From the NCBI GenBank assembly GCA_945881845.1, contig CAMCVN010000019.1, forward strand, positions 1-36,967: DNA of 36,967 bases, written 5' to 3'. The first letter of the stretch is position 1, and each line of letters starts with the position of its first letter. The notes under the pieces were generated by a model that did no database searches, was not told the origin of the DNA, and saw only the letters and a list, made by a program, of their open reading frames with translations. This DNA is from Bifidobacterium breve. GTDB taxonomy: Bacteria > Actinomycetota > Thermoleophilia > Solirubrobacterales > Solirubrobacteraceae. Position numbers and translations under genes: made by a program. Positions 22,646 through 31,064 of the stretch are shown here, piece after piece.

Positions 22646-23400
22646 TGACGTTTCTAGTCGCAGCCGCCGACACGACGATCCTCGCCGCCTTCGCTATCGG
22701 TTTCGTCTCCTTCGTCTCGCCCTGCGTGCTGCCGATGGTTCCCGGCTACCTCTCCGCGATCTCCGGCTCCAGCATCGCTGAGATCCGTGCCGGCGAGAAG
22801 CGGCTCAGCCGCATCCTGCTGCCGGCGCTGATCTTCTGCCTCTCATTCACGGTGATGTTTGTCGCACTGGGGATGACGGCGACCGGGATCGGCTCAACGC
22901 TGCGCGACCACCAACAGACGCTAAACACGATCGCCGGCGTGACGATCATTCTGCTCGGCGCCTTCTTCATGGCAACACCGTTCGTGACGAAGTTCAACCA
23001 GGACTGGCGCCCCGAAGCGCTGATCACGCGCGCCGGGGCCGGCAGCCCAGTGATTGCTGGGCTCGCCTTTGCGATCGCCTGGACGCCCTGCGTTGGCCCA
23101 ACTTTGGCGGCAATCCTTGCCGCAGCCTCGACCGCTGACACGGTCGGCCAAGGCGGCCTGCTGCTGTTCTTCTACTCGCTCGGACTAGCGATCCCGTTCC
23201 TGCTGATGGCGATGGCCTTCGACAAAGCGACGGTCGCTTTCAGCTGGCTGCGCGATCACTACCTGCTGATCACCTTCATCTCCGGCGCGATCCTGATCCT
23301 GATGGGAATCTTGATCCTGACCGACGAGCTGACGCGTCTGAACAGCGAAGCCCAGCAGCTACTGAATTCGCTTGGGCTCGACTTCCTCTACACGATCTAG
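22645..23400 (+). CDS. ccdA: Thiol:disulfide transporter CcdA
   Basis: The 251-residue, six-helix membrane protein passes reducing equivalents from cytoplasmic thioredoxin across the membrane. The two functional cysteines are Cys27 in FVSPCVLPMVPGYL and Cys149 in WTPCVGPTLAAIL. It is a DsbD-domain protein of the usual CcdA length. Its stop codon overlaps that of convergent argS within CTAG. The operon order ccmG-ccmH-ccdA gives a complete reducing relay for cytochrome c assembly. Confidence 0.94.
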   Translation: MTFLVAAADTTILAAFAIGFVSFVSPCVLPMVPGYLSAISGSSIAEIRAGEKRLSRILLPALIFCLSFTVMFVALGMTATGIGSTLRDHQQTLNTIAGVTIILLGAFFMATPFVTKFNQDWRPEALITRAGAGSPVIAGLAFAIAWTPCVGPTLAAILAAASTADTVGQGGLLLFFYSLGLAIPFLLMAMAFDKATVAFSWLRDHYLLITFISGAILILMGILILTDELTRLNSEAQQLLNSLGLDFLYTI

Positions 23401-25019
23401 TCGCGCGTCATCGACTGCGGCGCGCTAACGCCAAGCAGGTCGAGCGAGCGCGCCAGCACCTGGCCGCTCGCGGCGCAGAGACGAAGGCGGAAGTCGCGCT
23501 GCGCGGGGCCAACGTCAAGCACCGGGCAGTCACGGTAGAAGGCGCTGAAAGCCTGCGCGGTCGAGAGCGCGTAGCTTGCGATGCGGTGCGGTGAGCGACG
23601 CTCGGCGGCGTCGGCAACCTCGCCTGGGAACTCAAGCAGCTTGCGCACCAGCGCCCGCTCGCTGGCGTGGAGCGGCTCATCGGTTGAAACGTCCGGGCCT
23701 GCCTCGGCGACGCCTCGGGCCAGCAGCGAGGCGATTCGCGCGTGCGCGTACTGAACGTAATAGACCGGGTTCTCGGCTGATTCCTCGCGCGCCAGTTTCA
23801 GATCAAGCTCGATCGTCGTCTCATGCGAGCGCTCGAGCAGGAACCAGCGGGCGGCGTCAACGCCGATGTCCTCGATCAACTCGTCGAGCGTTACGAAATC
23901 ACCGGCGCGCTTGCTCATCTGCGCCCGCTCGCCGCTATCAACGAGATGGACGAGCTGCATGATCAGCAGCTCAAGACAGGCCGGGTCATGGCCGAGCGCG
24001 GAGATCGCGGCATGCATCCGCTTGATGTAGCCGTGATGATCGGCGCCCCAAACATCGATCATCAAGTCGAAGCCGCGGTCAAGCTTGTCTTGGTGGTAGG
24101 CGATGTCGGAAGCGAAGTAGGTGTGTTCACCGCTGGAGCGCTCAAGCACACGGTCCTTGTCGTCGTCGAACTCGGTCGTGCGCAGCCAGAGCGCTTCGTC
24201 GCTGATGTAGGTGCGACCGTCGGAATCGAGAATCGTCAGCGCCTTGGCCACCGGCGACGGGCTGCCGGCGTGGAGCGTCGTCTCGTGGAACCAATCGTCG
24301 AAGACGACGCGCAGGCGCGCCAAGCTGCGCTCAGCCTCGGCGACCATCAGCTCAACGGCGAGCCGCGCAACCTCATCTGCAGGCAGGTCGCCGGCGCCGG
24401 GAATATCGGCCGCCAGCGCGATGATGTACTCGCCTTGGTAGCCATCCTCGGGTGGCTCTTCGCCGCGCGCGCGAGCCTGAACGGAAACGCCAAGCGCGCG
24501 GATCTGCGAGCCGGCGTCGTTGACGTAGTACTCGCGGTGAACCTTGTGACCGACGAAGCTGAAGAGTCGCGCCAGCGCGTCGCCGTAGACGGCGTTGCGC
24601 GTTCCGCCGACGTGAACAGGGCCGGTCGGGTTGGCGCTGACGAATTCGATGTTGATTTGCAGTGGCGGATAGGCAACCGCGCCGCCCCACTGATCGCCGG
24701 CCTCGATCACGGCGTCAACCGCGCCGCCGTACCACTCGTCGGCGAGCACGAGGTTGACGAAGCCAGGGCCTGCTACCTCGGCGCTGACGAGCGTGGGGCC
24801 AAGCTGGCGGCCCAGCTCCTCGGTCAGCTGCTCGGCAAACTCGCGCGGCTGAATTCCCAGCCCCTTAGCAACCGCGAGCGCCGCGTTGGTCGCAAAGTCG
24901 CCGTGCTCCGGCTGCTTCGGCCGCTCGAGCTGGAGCTGCGCGGAGACCGGCTGCCCACCTGCGAGCGCGGTGACAGCAGCGGCGAGCGAGGCGTTTAGAT
25001 CGTCGAGTGGACTGCTCAC
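23397..25019 (-). CDS. argS: Arginyl-tRNA synthetase
   Basis: This 540-residue class I aminoacyl-tRNA synthetase has the ArgS-specific N-terminal Add1 domain (to about 105). The HIGH-type motif is PTGPVHVGG after EFVSAN. The segment QMSKRAGDFVTL stands at the KMSK position, which is degenerate in many ArgS. A DALR anticodon-binding domain ends the protein. The GTG at 25017-25019 is chosen because the longer open frame would overlap rlmH by about 60 bases with low-complexity sequence. It lies 49 bases downstream of rlmH on the same strand and shares its stop tetranucleotide with ccdA. Confidence 0.96.
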   Translation of the reverse strand: MSSPLDDLNASLAAAVTALAGGQPVSAQLQLERPKQPEHGDFATNAALAVAKGLGIQPREFAEQLTEELGRQLGPTLVSAEVAGPGFVNLVLADEWYGGAVDAVIEAGDQWGGAVAYPPLQINIEFVSANPTGPVHVGGTRNAVYGDALARLFSFVGHKVHREYYVNDAGSQIRALGVSVQARARGEEPPEDGYQGEYIIALAADIPGAGDLPADEVARLAVELMVAEAERSLARLRVVFDDWFHETTLHAGSPSPVAKALTILDSDGRTYISDEALWLRTTEFDDDKDRVLERSSGEHTYFASDIAYHQDKLDRGFDLMIDVWGADHHGYIKRMHAAISALGHDPACLELLIMQLVHLVDSGERAQMSKRAGDFVTLDELIEDIGVDAARWFLLERSHETTIELDLKLAREESAENPVYYVQYAHARIASLLARGVAEAGPDVSTDEPLHASERALVRKLLEFPGEVADAAERRSPHRIASYALSTAQAFSAFYRDCPVLDVGPAQRDFRLRLCAASGQVLARSLDLLGVSAPQSMTRD

Positions 25020-25068
25020 GGCCTCGATGATCGCAGCGTCGCAGGCCGTCGCGTAGTTTGCCGCACCG

Positions 25069-25476
25069 CTAGTGGTGGTAGGGAGCGCCGGCGAGGATCG
25101 CGTGGCCGCGGTAAATCTGTTCGAGCAAGACAACCCGCGCTAGCTGGTGGGGCAGCGTCATCGGCCCCAGCGAGAGGCGCGAATCGGCCCGCTCAAGCTC
25201 GGTTCCGTAGGCACCGCCGACGACGAAGCAGAGGTCAAGTCCGCTCGCGCGGCGCTGCTCAAGGAAGCCGCTGAAGGCGACGCTGTCGTACTGCTTGCCG
25301 GCGTCATCAAGCAGCACAACGTGGGCCTTCTCGGGGATGCGCTTTGCCAGCTTCTCCGGCTCACGCAGCTCAATCAGTTCGATCGGAGCGTAATGGCCGA
25401 TCAACTTCTCGTAATGGGCGATGTCATCGGCGTAGGGCGCGCGCAAGCGGCCGACAGAGAGGACGGTGATCTTCAC
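25069..25476 (-). CDS. rlmH: 23S rRNA pseudouridine1915 N3-methyltransferase RlmH
   Basis: The 135-residue SPOUT-class methyltransferase modifies helix 69 of 23S rRNA. The SAM-binding knot segment is CFVVGGAYG (83-91), and the C-terminus LLEQIYRGHAILAGAPYHH is the family signature. The start is GTG at 25474-25476, which overlaps the TGA of the upstream protease gene by four bases and matches the usual beginning of the family (VKITVLSVGRLR). Confidence 0.95.
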   Translation of the reverse strand: MKITVLSVGRLRAPYADDIAHYEKLIGHYAPIELIELREPEKLAKRIPEKAHVVLLDDAGKQYDSVAFSGFLEQRRASGLDLCFVVGGAYGTELERADSRLSLGPMTLPHQLARVVLLEQIYRGHAILAGAPYHH

Positions 25477-26720
25477 TTCGCACCCCCGCTCGGCCGCTCG
25501 CCGCGCTGCCAAGCGAGGCCGATGCCGATCCGCTCAAGCGTCGTTGGGTGCGTGCCGAAGAGCCAGTGCGTGATCGCTGGCGGATCAGGGTCGCCGAGGT
25601 TCTGGAGCGAGATTCTGCGCTGCTGGGCGATGAAGGTCGGCGCGTCGCCGGTAAGCGTCAGCGCGTAAACGTCGGCGCGGGCTTCAACTGAGCGTGAGAG
25701 CTGGTTTGAAATCAATGTGATTGCGAAGACGATAAGGATCACGGCCGCGGTTAGTGCGGGGACGCTAGAAGGCCCGGCTGGCAGCCCATCGCGCGGCCCC
25801 CAGAGCCGCAGGCAGCGGGCCGCTGCCCAAGCGCCGAACGGAGCGACGATCAGCAGGAAGATCAGCCCGTGAAAGATGTCGCGGTAGTGAACGTGTGCCA
25901 GCTCGTGGGCTACAACGAGCCGCGCCTGGGCCGGCGGGAACTTGCTCAGCAGCGTGTCGTAGATCACGACGCGTTTGGATGAACCGATTCCATTCACGTA
26001 GGCGTTGGCGGCCGTCGTTCGGCGGCTGGCGTCGATCACGTAAACCGAGCCGACCTTTACTCCCGCGCGGCCCGCCAGCTCGATCACCGAGCTGCGCGCT
26101 GGACCGGCGGCCAGCGGAGTGAAGCGGTTGAAGATCGGATCGATCACGAGCGGCCCTGCGAAAGTCATCAGCACGCCGCCGAGCACGATCAGCGCTGCCG
26201 CCGGAACCCACCAGCGGTGCGGCATCTTGCGGATCAAAGCGATCGCGATGACCGTCGCCACGGCCGCAATCAGCGCCGCAATGCCCGCGCCGCGGGCAAC
26301 GTCCGAGGCCCACTCGCCCCAGCTGCTCGTCGTCAGCCCGTAGTCGATCGAACGGACTCGCATCAGCGCGCTCAGTGGCAGTAGCGCAACCACGACGGTG
26401 ATCGAGATTGCTGCGCCAACGAGGCCCGAAACGATGATCGGATGGCGATACGGGCCTTGCAGCCGTGCTGGGGCGCGAATCACGATCAGCGCCAGCACGG
26501 CAGCCTTAACCAGCAGCGCCGCAATCCCCAGCCAACGCTGCAAACCGTTGAACGATGCGGCTCGACTGAGCTGGGCTGACGTGAACCACTGCGAAGCGTC
26601 GACCGGCAGTGGCGTGATCAGCCCGCTGCGCGGCGTCATCAGCAAAACCAGCAGCTCGGCGACGAGCAGCGCGACGATGACGGCGAAAAGGGCGCTGTGG
26701 CGAATGAAACGCACGGCCAT
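25473..26720 (-). CDS. M48-family membrane metalloprotease, CAAX protease 1 (Ste24)-like
   Basis: The 415-residue zinc protease has several membrane helices and the catalytic HELAH at 272-276. The third ligand is probably Glu347 in SRSVEARADVYAL. The PIFNRFTPL segment (195-203) and the NQLSRSVEARAD block are typical of the Ste24 branch rather than HtpX. Substrates in bacteria lacking prenylated proteins are unknown; a role in membrane-protein quality control is plausible. The ATG at 26720 is preferred over one 22 codons upstream, which would overlap the divergent phosphoesterase gene. It is coupled to rlmH. Confidence 0.87.
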   Translation of the reverse strand: MAVRFIRHSALFAVIVALLVAELLVLLMTPRSGLITPLPVDASQWFTSAQLSRAASFNGLQRWLGIAALLVKAAVLALIVIRAPARLQGPYRHPIIVSGLVGAAISITVVVALLPLSALMRVRSIDYGLTTSSWGEWASDVARGAGIAALIAAVATVIAIALIRKMPHRWWVPAAALIVLGGVLMTFAGPLVIDPIFNRFTPLAAGPARSSVIELAGRAGVKVGSVYVIDASRRTTAANAYVNGIGSSKRVVIYDTLLSKFPPAQARLVVAHELAHVHYRDIFHGLIFLLIVAPFGAWAAARCLRLWGPRDGLPAGPSSVPALTAAVILIVFAITLISNQLSRSVEARADVYALTLTGDAPTFIAQQRRISLQNLGDPDPPAITHWLFGTHPTTLERIGIGLAWQRGERPSGGAK

Positions 26721-26751
26721 CACGCTACCGTCGAAGTGAACTTTTTTTGCG

Positions 26752-27483
26752 ATGCGAGTAGCTGTTATCTCCGACATACACGCCAACCGGCAGGCCTTGG
26801 AGGCCGTGCTTTCGGCTGTCGACGCGATCGGCGCGGACGAACTCTGGTGCCTTGGCGACCTCGTCGGCTACGGCGCCGACCCAAACGACTGCGTTCAACT
26901 GGTGCGCGAGCATGCTTCAGTCTGCCTCGCCGGAAACCATGACCTTGCTGTGACCGGCGACCTGCGGCTCGATGACTTCTCACGCGGCGCGGCGCTGGCA
27001 GCCCGCTGGACGCTCGATGTGATCGGTGATTCGGAGCTCAAGTGGCTCTCATCGCTCCCGTCGGAGGCGACCGCTGAGGAGGTAGGCCTCTTCCACGGCA
27101 GCCCGCGCGACCCGGTTTGGGAGTACGTGATCAGCACACTGCTCGCCGACCTCTGCTTCGACACGATGCGCACGCGGATCGGCCTGATCGGCCACAGCCA
27201 CGTGGCGCTCGCCTTCCACCGCACCGAAACGGAACTGGCGACCGGAGACGCGCGCCGGATCGGTGACAGCGTTGACGCCAGCAGCGACCGCTGGCTGCTC
27301 AACCCCGGCAGCGTTGGGCAGCCCCGCGACGGCGACCCGCGCGCGGCCTGGCTGCTTCTGGACACCGAGAGCTCAGTCGTGACGTGGCAGCGGACCGAAT
27401 ACGACATCGCCGGAGCAGCAGCAGCGATCCGTGCGGCGCGACTACCTGACTCACTCGCCGACCGGCTCCAGTACGGTCAATAG
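26752..27483 (+). CDS. Calcineurin-like metallophosphoesterase (YfcE/MJ0936 type)
   Basis: The 243-residue phosphodiesterase has motif I SDIHAN (Asp8, His10), motif II GDLVGYG (Asp36), motif III GNHD (Asn62, His63), a later His in LFHGSPRD, and GHSHVA. It resembles small bacterial phosphodiesterases with broad activity; the natural substrate is unknown. The start lies 31 bases from the start of the divergent protease gene, and a run of seven T precedes it. The following lipoprotein gene starts two bases after its stop. Confidence 0.88.
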   Translation: MRVAVISDIHANRQALEAVLSAVDAIGADELWCLGDLVGYGADPNDCVQLVREHASVCLAGNHDLAVTGDLRLDDFSRGAALAARWTLDVIGDSELKWLSSLPSEATAEEVGLFHGSPRDPVWEYVISTLLADLCFDTMRTRIGLIGHSHVALAFHRTETELATGDARRIGDSVDASSDRWLLNPGSVGQPRDGDPRAAWLLLDTESSVVTWQRTEYDIAGAAAAIRAARLPDSLADRLQYGQ

Positions 27484-27485
27484 GG

Positions 27486-27962
27486 ATGAGTTCCGCTCGA
27501 ATCACAATTATCGGCTGCATATTGCTCTCTACTGCTGCAATCTCAGGCTGCGGCAGCGGCGCCGACCTGATTCCTTCCTCTGACGCATCGGCGCTCGATC
27601 AGTCGATCGGTCAGGTCGCCGACGCAACCGCCGCTGGCGACTGCGAAGCCGCAGCTTCAGCGCTCTCCGACGCGCAGAACGAGTTCAGCCAGCTTCCATC
27701 GAGCGTCAATAGCGAGCTGCGCGCGCGCATCTCCGATGGGCTACAGCGACTCGCGACGAGCGTCCCTGTTCAGTGCCTCGAAACGAAGCCGAAGCCGATC
27801 ACGACGCCGACGACAACGAGCACGACGACGCCGACAACAACTACGACGCCAACGACTACTACGACAACGCCGACCACCACGACCACCACGACAACGCCGA
27901 CGACAACAACGACAACACCACCGGTGCCGCCCGACAACGGCGGCATCACACCCAACGGCTAG
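27486..27962 (+). CDS. Lipoprotein with Thr/Pro-rich tail, function unknown
   Basis: The 158-residue protein has a lipoprotein signal ending in AAISGC (Cys at about 22). A helical domain of about 75 residues (Ser/Ala/Gln-rich, two further Cys) follows, then a tail of almost pure Thr with Pro at intervals (106-144). The tail probably forms an extended wall-spanning or glycosylated stalk. It is sandwiched between a phosphoesterase gene and a Ser/Thr kinase gene, each within 15 bases, so it is likely part of the kinase operon and might be a sensor or a substrate. No family is recognised. Confidence 0.7.
   Translation: MSSARITIIGCILLSTAAISGCGSGADLIPSSDASALDQSIGQVADATAAGDCEAAASALSDAQNEFSQLPSSVNSELRARISDGLQRLATSVPVQCLETKPKPITTPTTTSTTTPTTTTTPTTTTTTPTTTTTTTTPTTTTTTPPVPPDNGGITPNG
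27801..27917 (+). repeat. Low-complexity ACN repeat coding for poly-Thr/Pro
   Basis: About 39 consecutive codons are nearly all ACG, ACA, ACT or ACC with CCG/CCA at intervals. The mixed codon use argues for selection on the protein rather than simple slippage. On the opposite strand it creates a spurious poly-Val frame. Confidence 0.85.
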
Positions 27963-27976
27963 GGCAGCTGAGTTAA

Positions 27977-29146
27977 ATGACAGAGCGAACACTGGCGGGC
28001 CGATATGAGCTGGGCGAGCGACTCGGCAGCGGCGGCATGTCAACCGTTCTGCTGGCGATGGATCGTCGGCTCGAGCGTCAGGTCGCAATCAAGCTGCTCG
28101 CCGAGCACCTCGCCGACGATGAGCAGTTCGTAACTCGCTTCCGTCGCGAGGCGCTCTCGGCGGCGCGGCTCGTGCACCCCAACATCGTCCAGGTTTACGA
28201 CTTCGGACTCGACGAAGAGAGCGGCCGCCAGTACATCGTGATGGAGTACGTCGAAGGCAACTCGGGCGCCGAAATCCTCGCCGCCGAAGGGATGCTCGAC
28301 GTGCCCGAGGCGGTCGGGATTCTCTCGCAGGCTTGCCGCGGCCTCGACTACGCCCACCGCAGCGGCGTGATCCACCGCGACGTCAAACCCGGCAACCTGC
28401 TGCGCTCGCGCGATGGCGTAGTAAAGCTGGCCGACTTCGGGATCGCCAAGGCGTTAAGCGAAGAGTCTTCAATCACGCAGGTCGGCTCGGTGCTCGGCAC
28501 CGCCGCCTACCTCTCGCCTGAGCAGGCCAGCGGCCACGGCTCCAATCCGCGCTCCGACATCTACGCGCTCGGCGTCGTCTGTTACCAGTTCCTTTCCGGC
28601 CGGCTGCCCTACGAGGCGCAGTCGATCACCGAGCTGGCTTTGAAGCAGCAGCGCGAAGCACCACCACTGCTGAGTGATCTCAACCCCGACGTCAGCCCTG
28701 AGCTGGCAGCGGCGGTGGACCGCGCCTTGGAGCTAGAGCCGGAGGCGCGCTACGAGACCGCCGAGGAGCTGCGACTGGCGCTGGCAGACGGCGCTCGCGG
28801 AGTCGCGCCGGCAACTGCCGCGACTTCCGTCAGTACTCCTCGCACGGCGGCAACGACGGTTTCGCAGGCAACCGGCGACCAGCCAGCGACTACGGTTCAG
28901 CGCCGCGAGCCACGCCAGCCGGCGCCCCGGGCGGCAGCGGCGGTCGCTGAGCAGCCACGGCGCAAACGCGGCTGGGTTGGGCCGACGATCGTGCTGCTGC
29001 TCGCGCTAGCCGTCGGCGCTGCAGCGTTGGTCTACATCACCGGCAGCAGCTCGAGTGGCAGTGTTCGTCTGCGGCAGGTCGTCTACCAACAGGTTGACCA
29101 GACCGCCGCGCAGATGCAGCAGCTAATCCGCCAGAACACGAAGTAG
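27977..29146 (+). CDS. Membrane Ser/Thr protein kinase (PknB-type catalytic domain)
   Basis: The 389-residue protein has a complete Hanks-type kinase domain (10-270). The Gly-rich loop is RLGSGGMSTV, the ATP Lys is Lys39, the catalytic loop HRDVKPGN contains Asp135, the metal site DFG is at 153-155, and the activation loop ends GTAAYLSPEQ. A Thr/Pro-rich juxtamembrane linker leads to a membrane helix at about 335-355. Outside the cell there is only a tail of about 34 residues, a Gln-rich amphipathic helix without PASTA repeats. Ligand sensing therefore differs from PknB, or depends on a partner such as the neighbouring lipoprotein. The gene starts 14 bases after that lipoprotein gene. Confidence 0.93.
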   Translation: MTERTLAGRYELGERLGSGGMSTVLLAMDRRLERQVAIKLLAEHLADDEQFVTRFRREALSAARLVHPNIVQVYDFGLDEESGRQYIVMEYVEGNSGAEILAAEGMLDVPEAVGILSQACRGLDYAHRSGVIHRDVKPGNLLRSRDGVVKLADFGIAKALSEESSITQVGSVLGTAAYLSPEQASGHGSNPRSDIYALGVVCYQFLSGRLPYEAQSITELALKQQREAPPLLSDLNPDVSPELAAAVDRALELEPEARYETAEELRLALADGARGVAPATAATSVSTPRTAATTVSQATGDQPATTVQRREPRQPAPRAAAAVAEQPRRKRGWVGPTIVLLLALAVGAAALVYITGSSSSGSVRLRQVVYQQVDQTAAQMQQLIRQNTK

Positions 29147-29151
29147 CGCCG

Positions 29152-30351
29152 TTAAGGCGCTTGGCCGGCGCGCAGTTCGGCCGCAACGGTGGCCAAGTCA
29201 CCTGCCAGAATTGCCCCCCGCAGCCGCTCGACCACGCGCGCCACGAAGGCCAGGTTGTGAACCGTCAGCAAGCGCATCGTCGTCAGCTCGCGGGCCTTCG
29301 TCATGTAGCGCAGATAACCGCGGCTGTAACCAATTGCGCAGGCTGGGCACGGACAGCCCTCCATCAGCGGCTCGTCGCTGTCAGACCACTTCGCCGTCGT
29401 CAGGTCTACGCGCCAGCGGTTCTCAGGGTCGGGCACCAGCGCCACTCCGTGGCGGCCGAGCCGCGTCGGCATCACGCAGTCAAAAGTGTCGATCCCCATC
29501 TCGACGCCACGGATTAGGTCGTCGACCTCGCCGATCCCAAGCAGGTGGCGTGGGCGAAGATCACCGGCCTTCGCAAGCGTGTCGGTCGCCCAACCAACTA
29601 CCTCGTACATCTGCTGCTTGTGCTCGCCAAGCGAGCCGCCGATCGCGATCCCGTCGCAGGCACGGGCGGCGATCTGCTCGGTTGAATCACGGCGAAGATC
29701 CTCGTAAACGCCGCCCTGAACTATTCCGTAGACGAGCTGATCGGCCGGGCCGTTCTCAGCGTGCCAGCTAAGGCAGCGATCGAGCCAGCGGTGCGAGCGC
29801 TCGGTCGAGCGGGCCGTGTATTCGCGCTCGACGTTGAATGGCGTGCACTCATCGAAGACAAGCGCGATGTCGGAGCCGAGGTTGGATTGAATCCGCATTG
29901 AATCCTCCGGGCCCATGAAGCGCCTCGAGCCGTCGACGTAAGAGCGGTAACGGACGCCGTCCTCCTCGATTCCGAGCACCTTGCCGGCGCGGTCGGGCCC
30001 GGTCGGTGCGCGGCCCTTGATCTCATCAGCAACCGTGCCGTGACCCATCGAGAAGACTTGAAAGCCGCCGGAGTCGGTGATGATCGGTCCGTCCCAGCGC
30101 ATGAATTCGTGGAGGCCACCGAGCGCCGCGATCCGCTCATCGCCGGGGTTGAGGTGGAGGTGGAAGGTGTTGCCGAGAACGATGTCGTAGCCGAGCTCAG
30201 AAACCTCGGCCGGCAGCAGCCCGCGGACGCTGCCTTTCGTCGCCAGCGGAACGAAGGCCGGTGTGCGGACGTCGCCGTGGGCGGTGTGAAGCAGCCCGGC
30301 GCGCGCGAGCGAGCCGGAGTCGGAAGCGAGAATCTCAAGCGCTGAAGCCAT
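29152..30351 (-). CDS. tgt: tRNA-guanine transglycosylase (queuosine pathway)
   Basis: The 399-residue TIM-barrel enzyme exchanges guanine 34 of tRNAs for the queuosine precursor preQ1. The substrate-binding Asp93 is in ITDSGGFQVFS. The nucleophile is in the GIDTFDCVMPTR segment. The zinc site is formed by Cys residues in GCPCPACAIG and a later His in LTVHNLAFV. No other queuosine genes lie in the window. Its TAA lies six bases from the kinase stop; a five-pair hairpin (GCGCC/GGCGC) spans both stops. Confidence 0.95.
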   Translation of the reverse strand: MASALEILASDSGSLARAGLLHTAHGDVRTPAFVPLATKGSVRGLLPAEVSELGYDIVLGNTFHLHLNPGDERIAALGGLHEFMRWDGPIITDSGGFQVFSMGHGTVADEIKGRAPTGPDRAGKVLGIEEDGVRYRSYVDGSRRFMGPEDSMRIQSNLGSDIALVFDECTPFNVEREYTARSTERSHRWLDRCLSWHAENGPADQLVYGIVQGGVYEDLRRDSTEQIAARACDGIAIGGSLGEHKQQMYEVVGWATDTLAKAGDLRPRHLLGIGEVDDLIRGVEMGIDTFDCVMPTRLGRHGVALVPDPENRWRVDLTTAKWSDSDEPLMEGCPCPACAIGYSRGYLRYMTKARELTTMRLLTVHNLAFVARVVERLRGAILAGDLATVAAELRAGQAP

Positions 30352-30380
30352 CTACGAACAGCGATCCTACGGCGCTGACG

Positions 30381-31064
30381 TTATTGGCGATTACCGAGGA
30401 AGACGGTGGCGAAATAGATCAGCTGCGAAAGCGCGGCCAGCGCACCGGCGACATAGGTCATCGCAGCAGCCCGAAGCACTCGGCTAACCCCTTCGCTTTC
30501 GTCGGCGTTCGCGATCCCCAGCTCCTTGAGCTGCACCGCGGCGCGGCGCGACGCGTCGAACTCGACCGGGAGCGTCACGAACTGGAAGATGACGACCGCC
30601 GCGTAAAGCGCAACGGCGACGTAGATCAGGCCGAGGAAGCCGAGAATTGCGCCGCCAAAGAGCAGGATCATCCAGGTGCTCGAAGCGAAAGCGGTAACCG
30701 GCCAGAGCGCTGAGCGAATCGTCATCGGCGTGTAAGCCTTGGCGTGCTGAATCGCGTGGCCAACTTCATGCGCGGCGACCGCCGTCGAGCTGATCGACGT
30801 GCCACCAAAGACCGGTTCAGAAAGGTGAACGCTGCGCGTCCGTGGGTCGTAATGGTCGGTGAACCAGCCGGGAACCGAGCGCACCGGAACGTCGGTAAGC
30901 CCATTGGCAATCAAGATCCGTTCCGCAATCTGGGCGCCGTTCATACCGCTGTCCTCGGGAACCTCTGCGTAGCGACGGAACGTGCTCTTGACCTTGTGCT
31001 GAGCCCACATGCCGAAGGCAAGGGGCACCAGCAGGCAGAGGATGAAAAGGCCGAAGCTGCTCAT
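30381..31064 (-). CDS. YugP-like zinc metallopeptidase
   Basis: The 227-residue membrane protein has an N-terminal helix (3-20), a metalloprotease segment with HEVGH at 99-103 and further hydrophobic helices (about 118-165 and 200-220). It matches the neutral zinc metallopeptidase family that includes Bacillus YugP (PF04298). The function is unknown. Its ATG overlaps the TGA of the upstream MarR gene by four bases, so the two are translated together. Confidence 0.88.
   Translation of the reverse strand: MSSFGLFILCLLVPLAFGMWAQHKVKSTFRRYAEVPEDSGMNGAQIAERILIANGLTDVPVRSVPGWFTDHYDPRTRSVHLSEPVFGGTSISSTAVAAHEVGHAIQHAKAYTPMTIRSALWPVTAFASSTWMILLFGGAILGFLGLIYVAVALYAAVVIFQFVTLPVEFDASRRAAVQLKELGIANADESEGVSRVLRAAAMTYVAGALAALSQLIYFATVFLGNRQ

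Noticed and set aside
23823-24998. Long plus-strand open frame (391 codons) inside argS
   Set aside because: Antisense to a fully conserved argS; no recognisable domain, no ribosome-binding site; typical GC-rich shadow.
27770-27955. Minus-strand poly-Val open frame
   Set aside because: A product of reading the ACN repeat of the Thr-rich lipoprotein backwards.
29146-29160. GCGCC-GTTAA-GGCGC hairpin between the kinase and tgt genes as a bidirectional terminator
   Set aside because: Only five pairs with no T-tract on either side; could be chance, so it is not listed as a feature.
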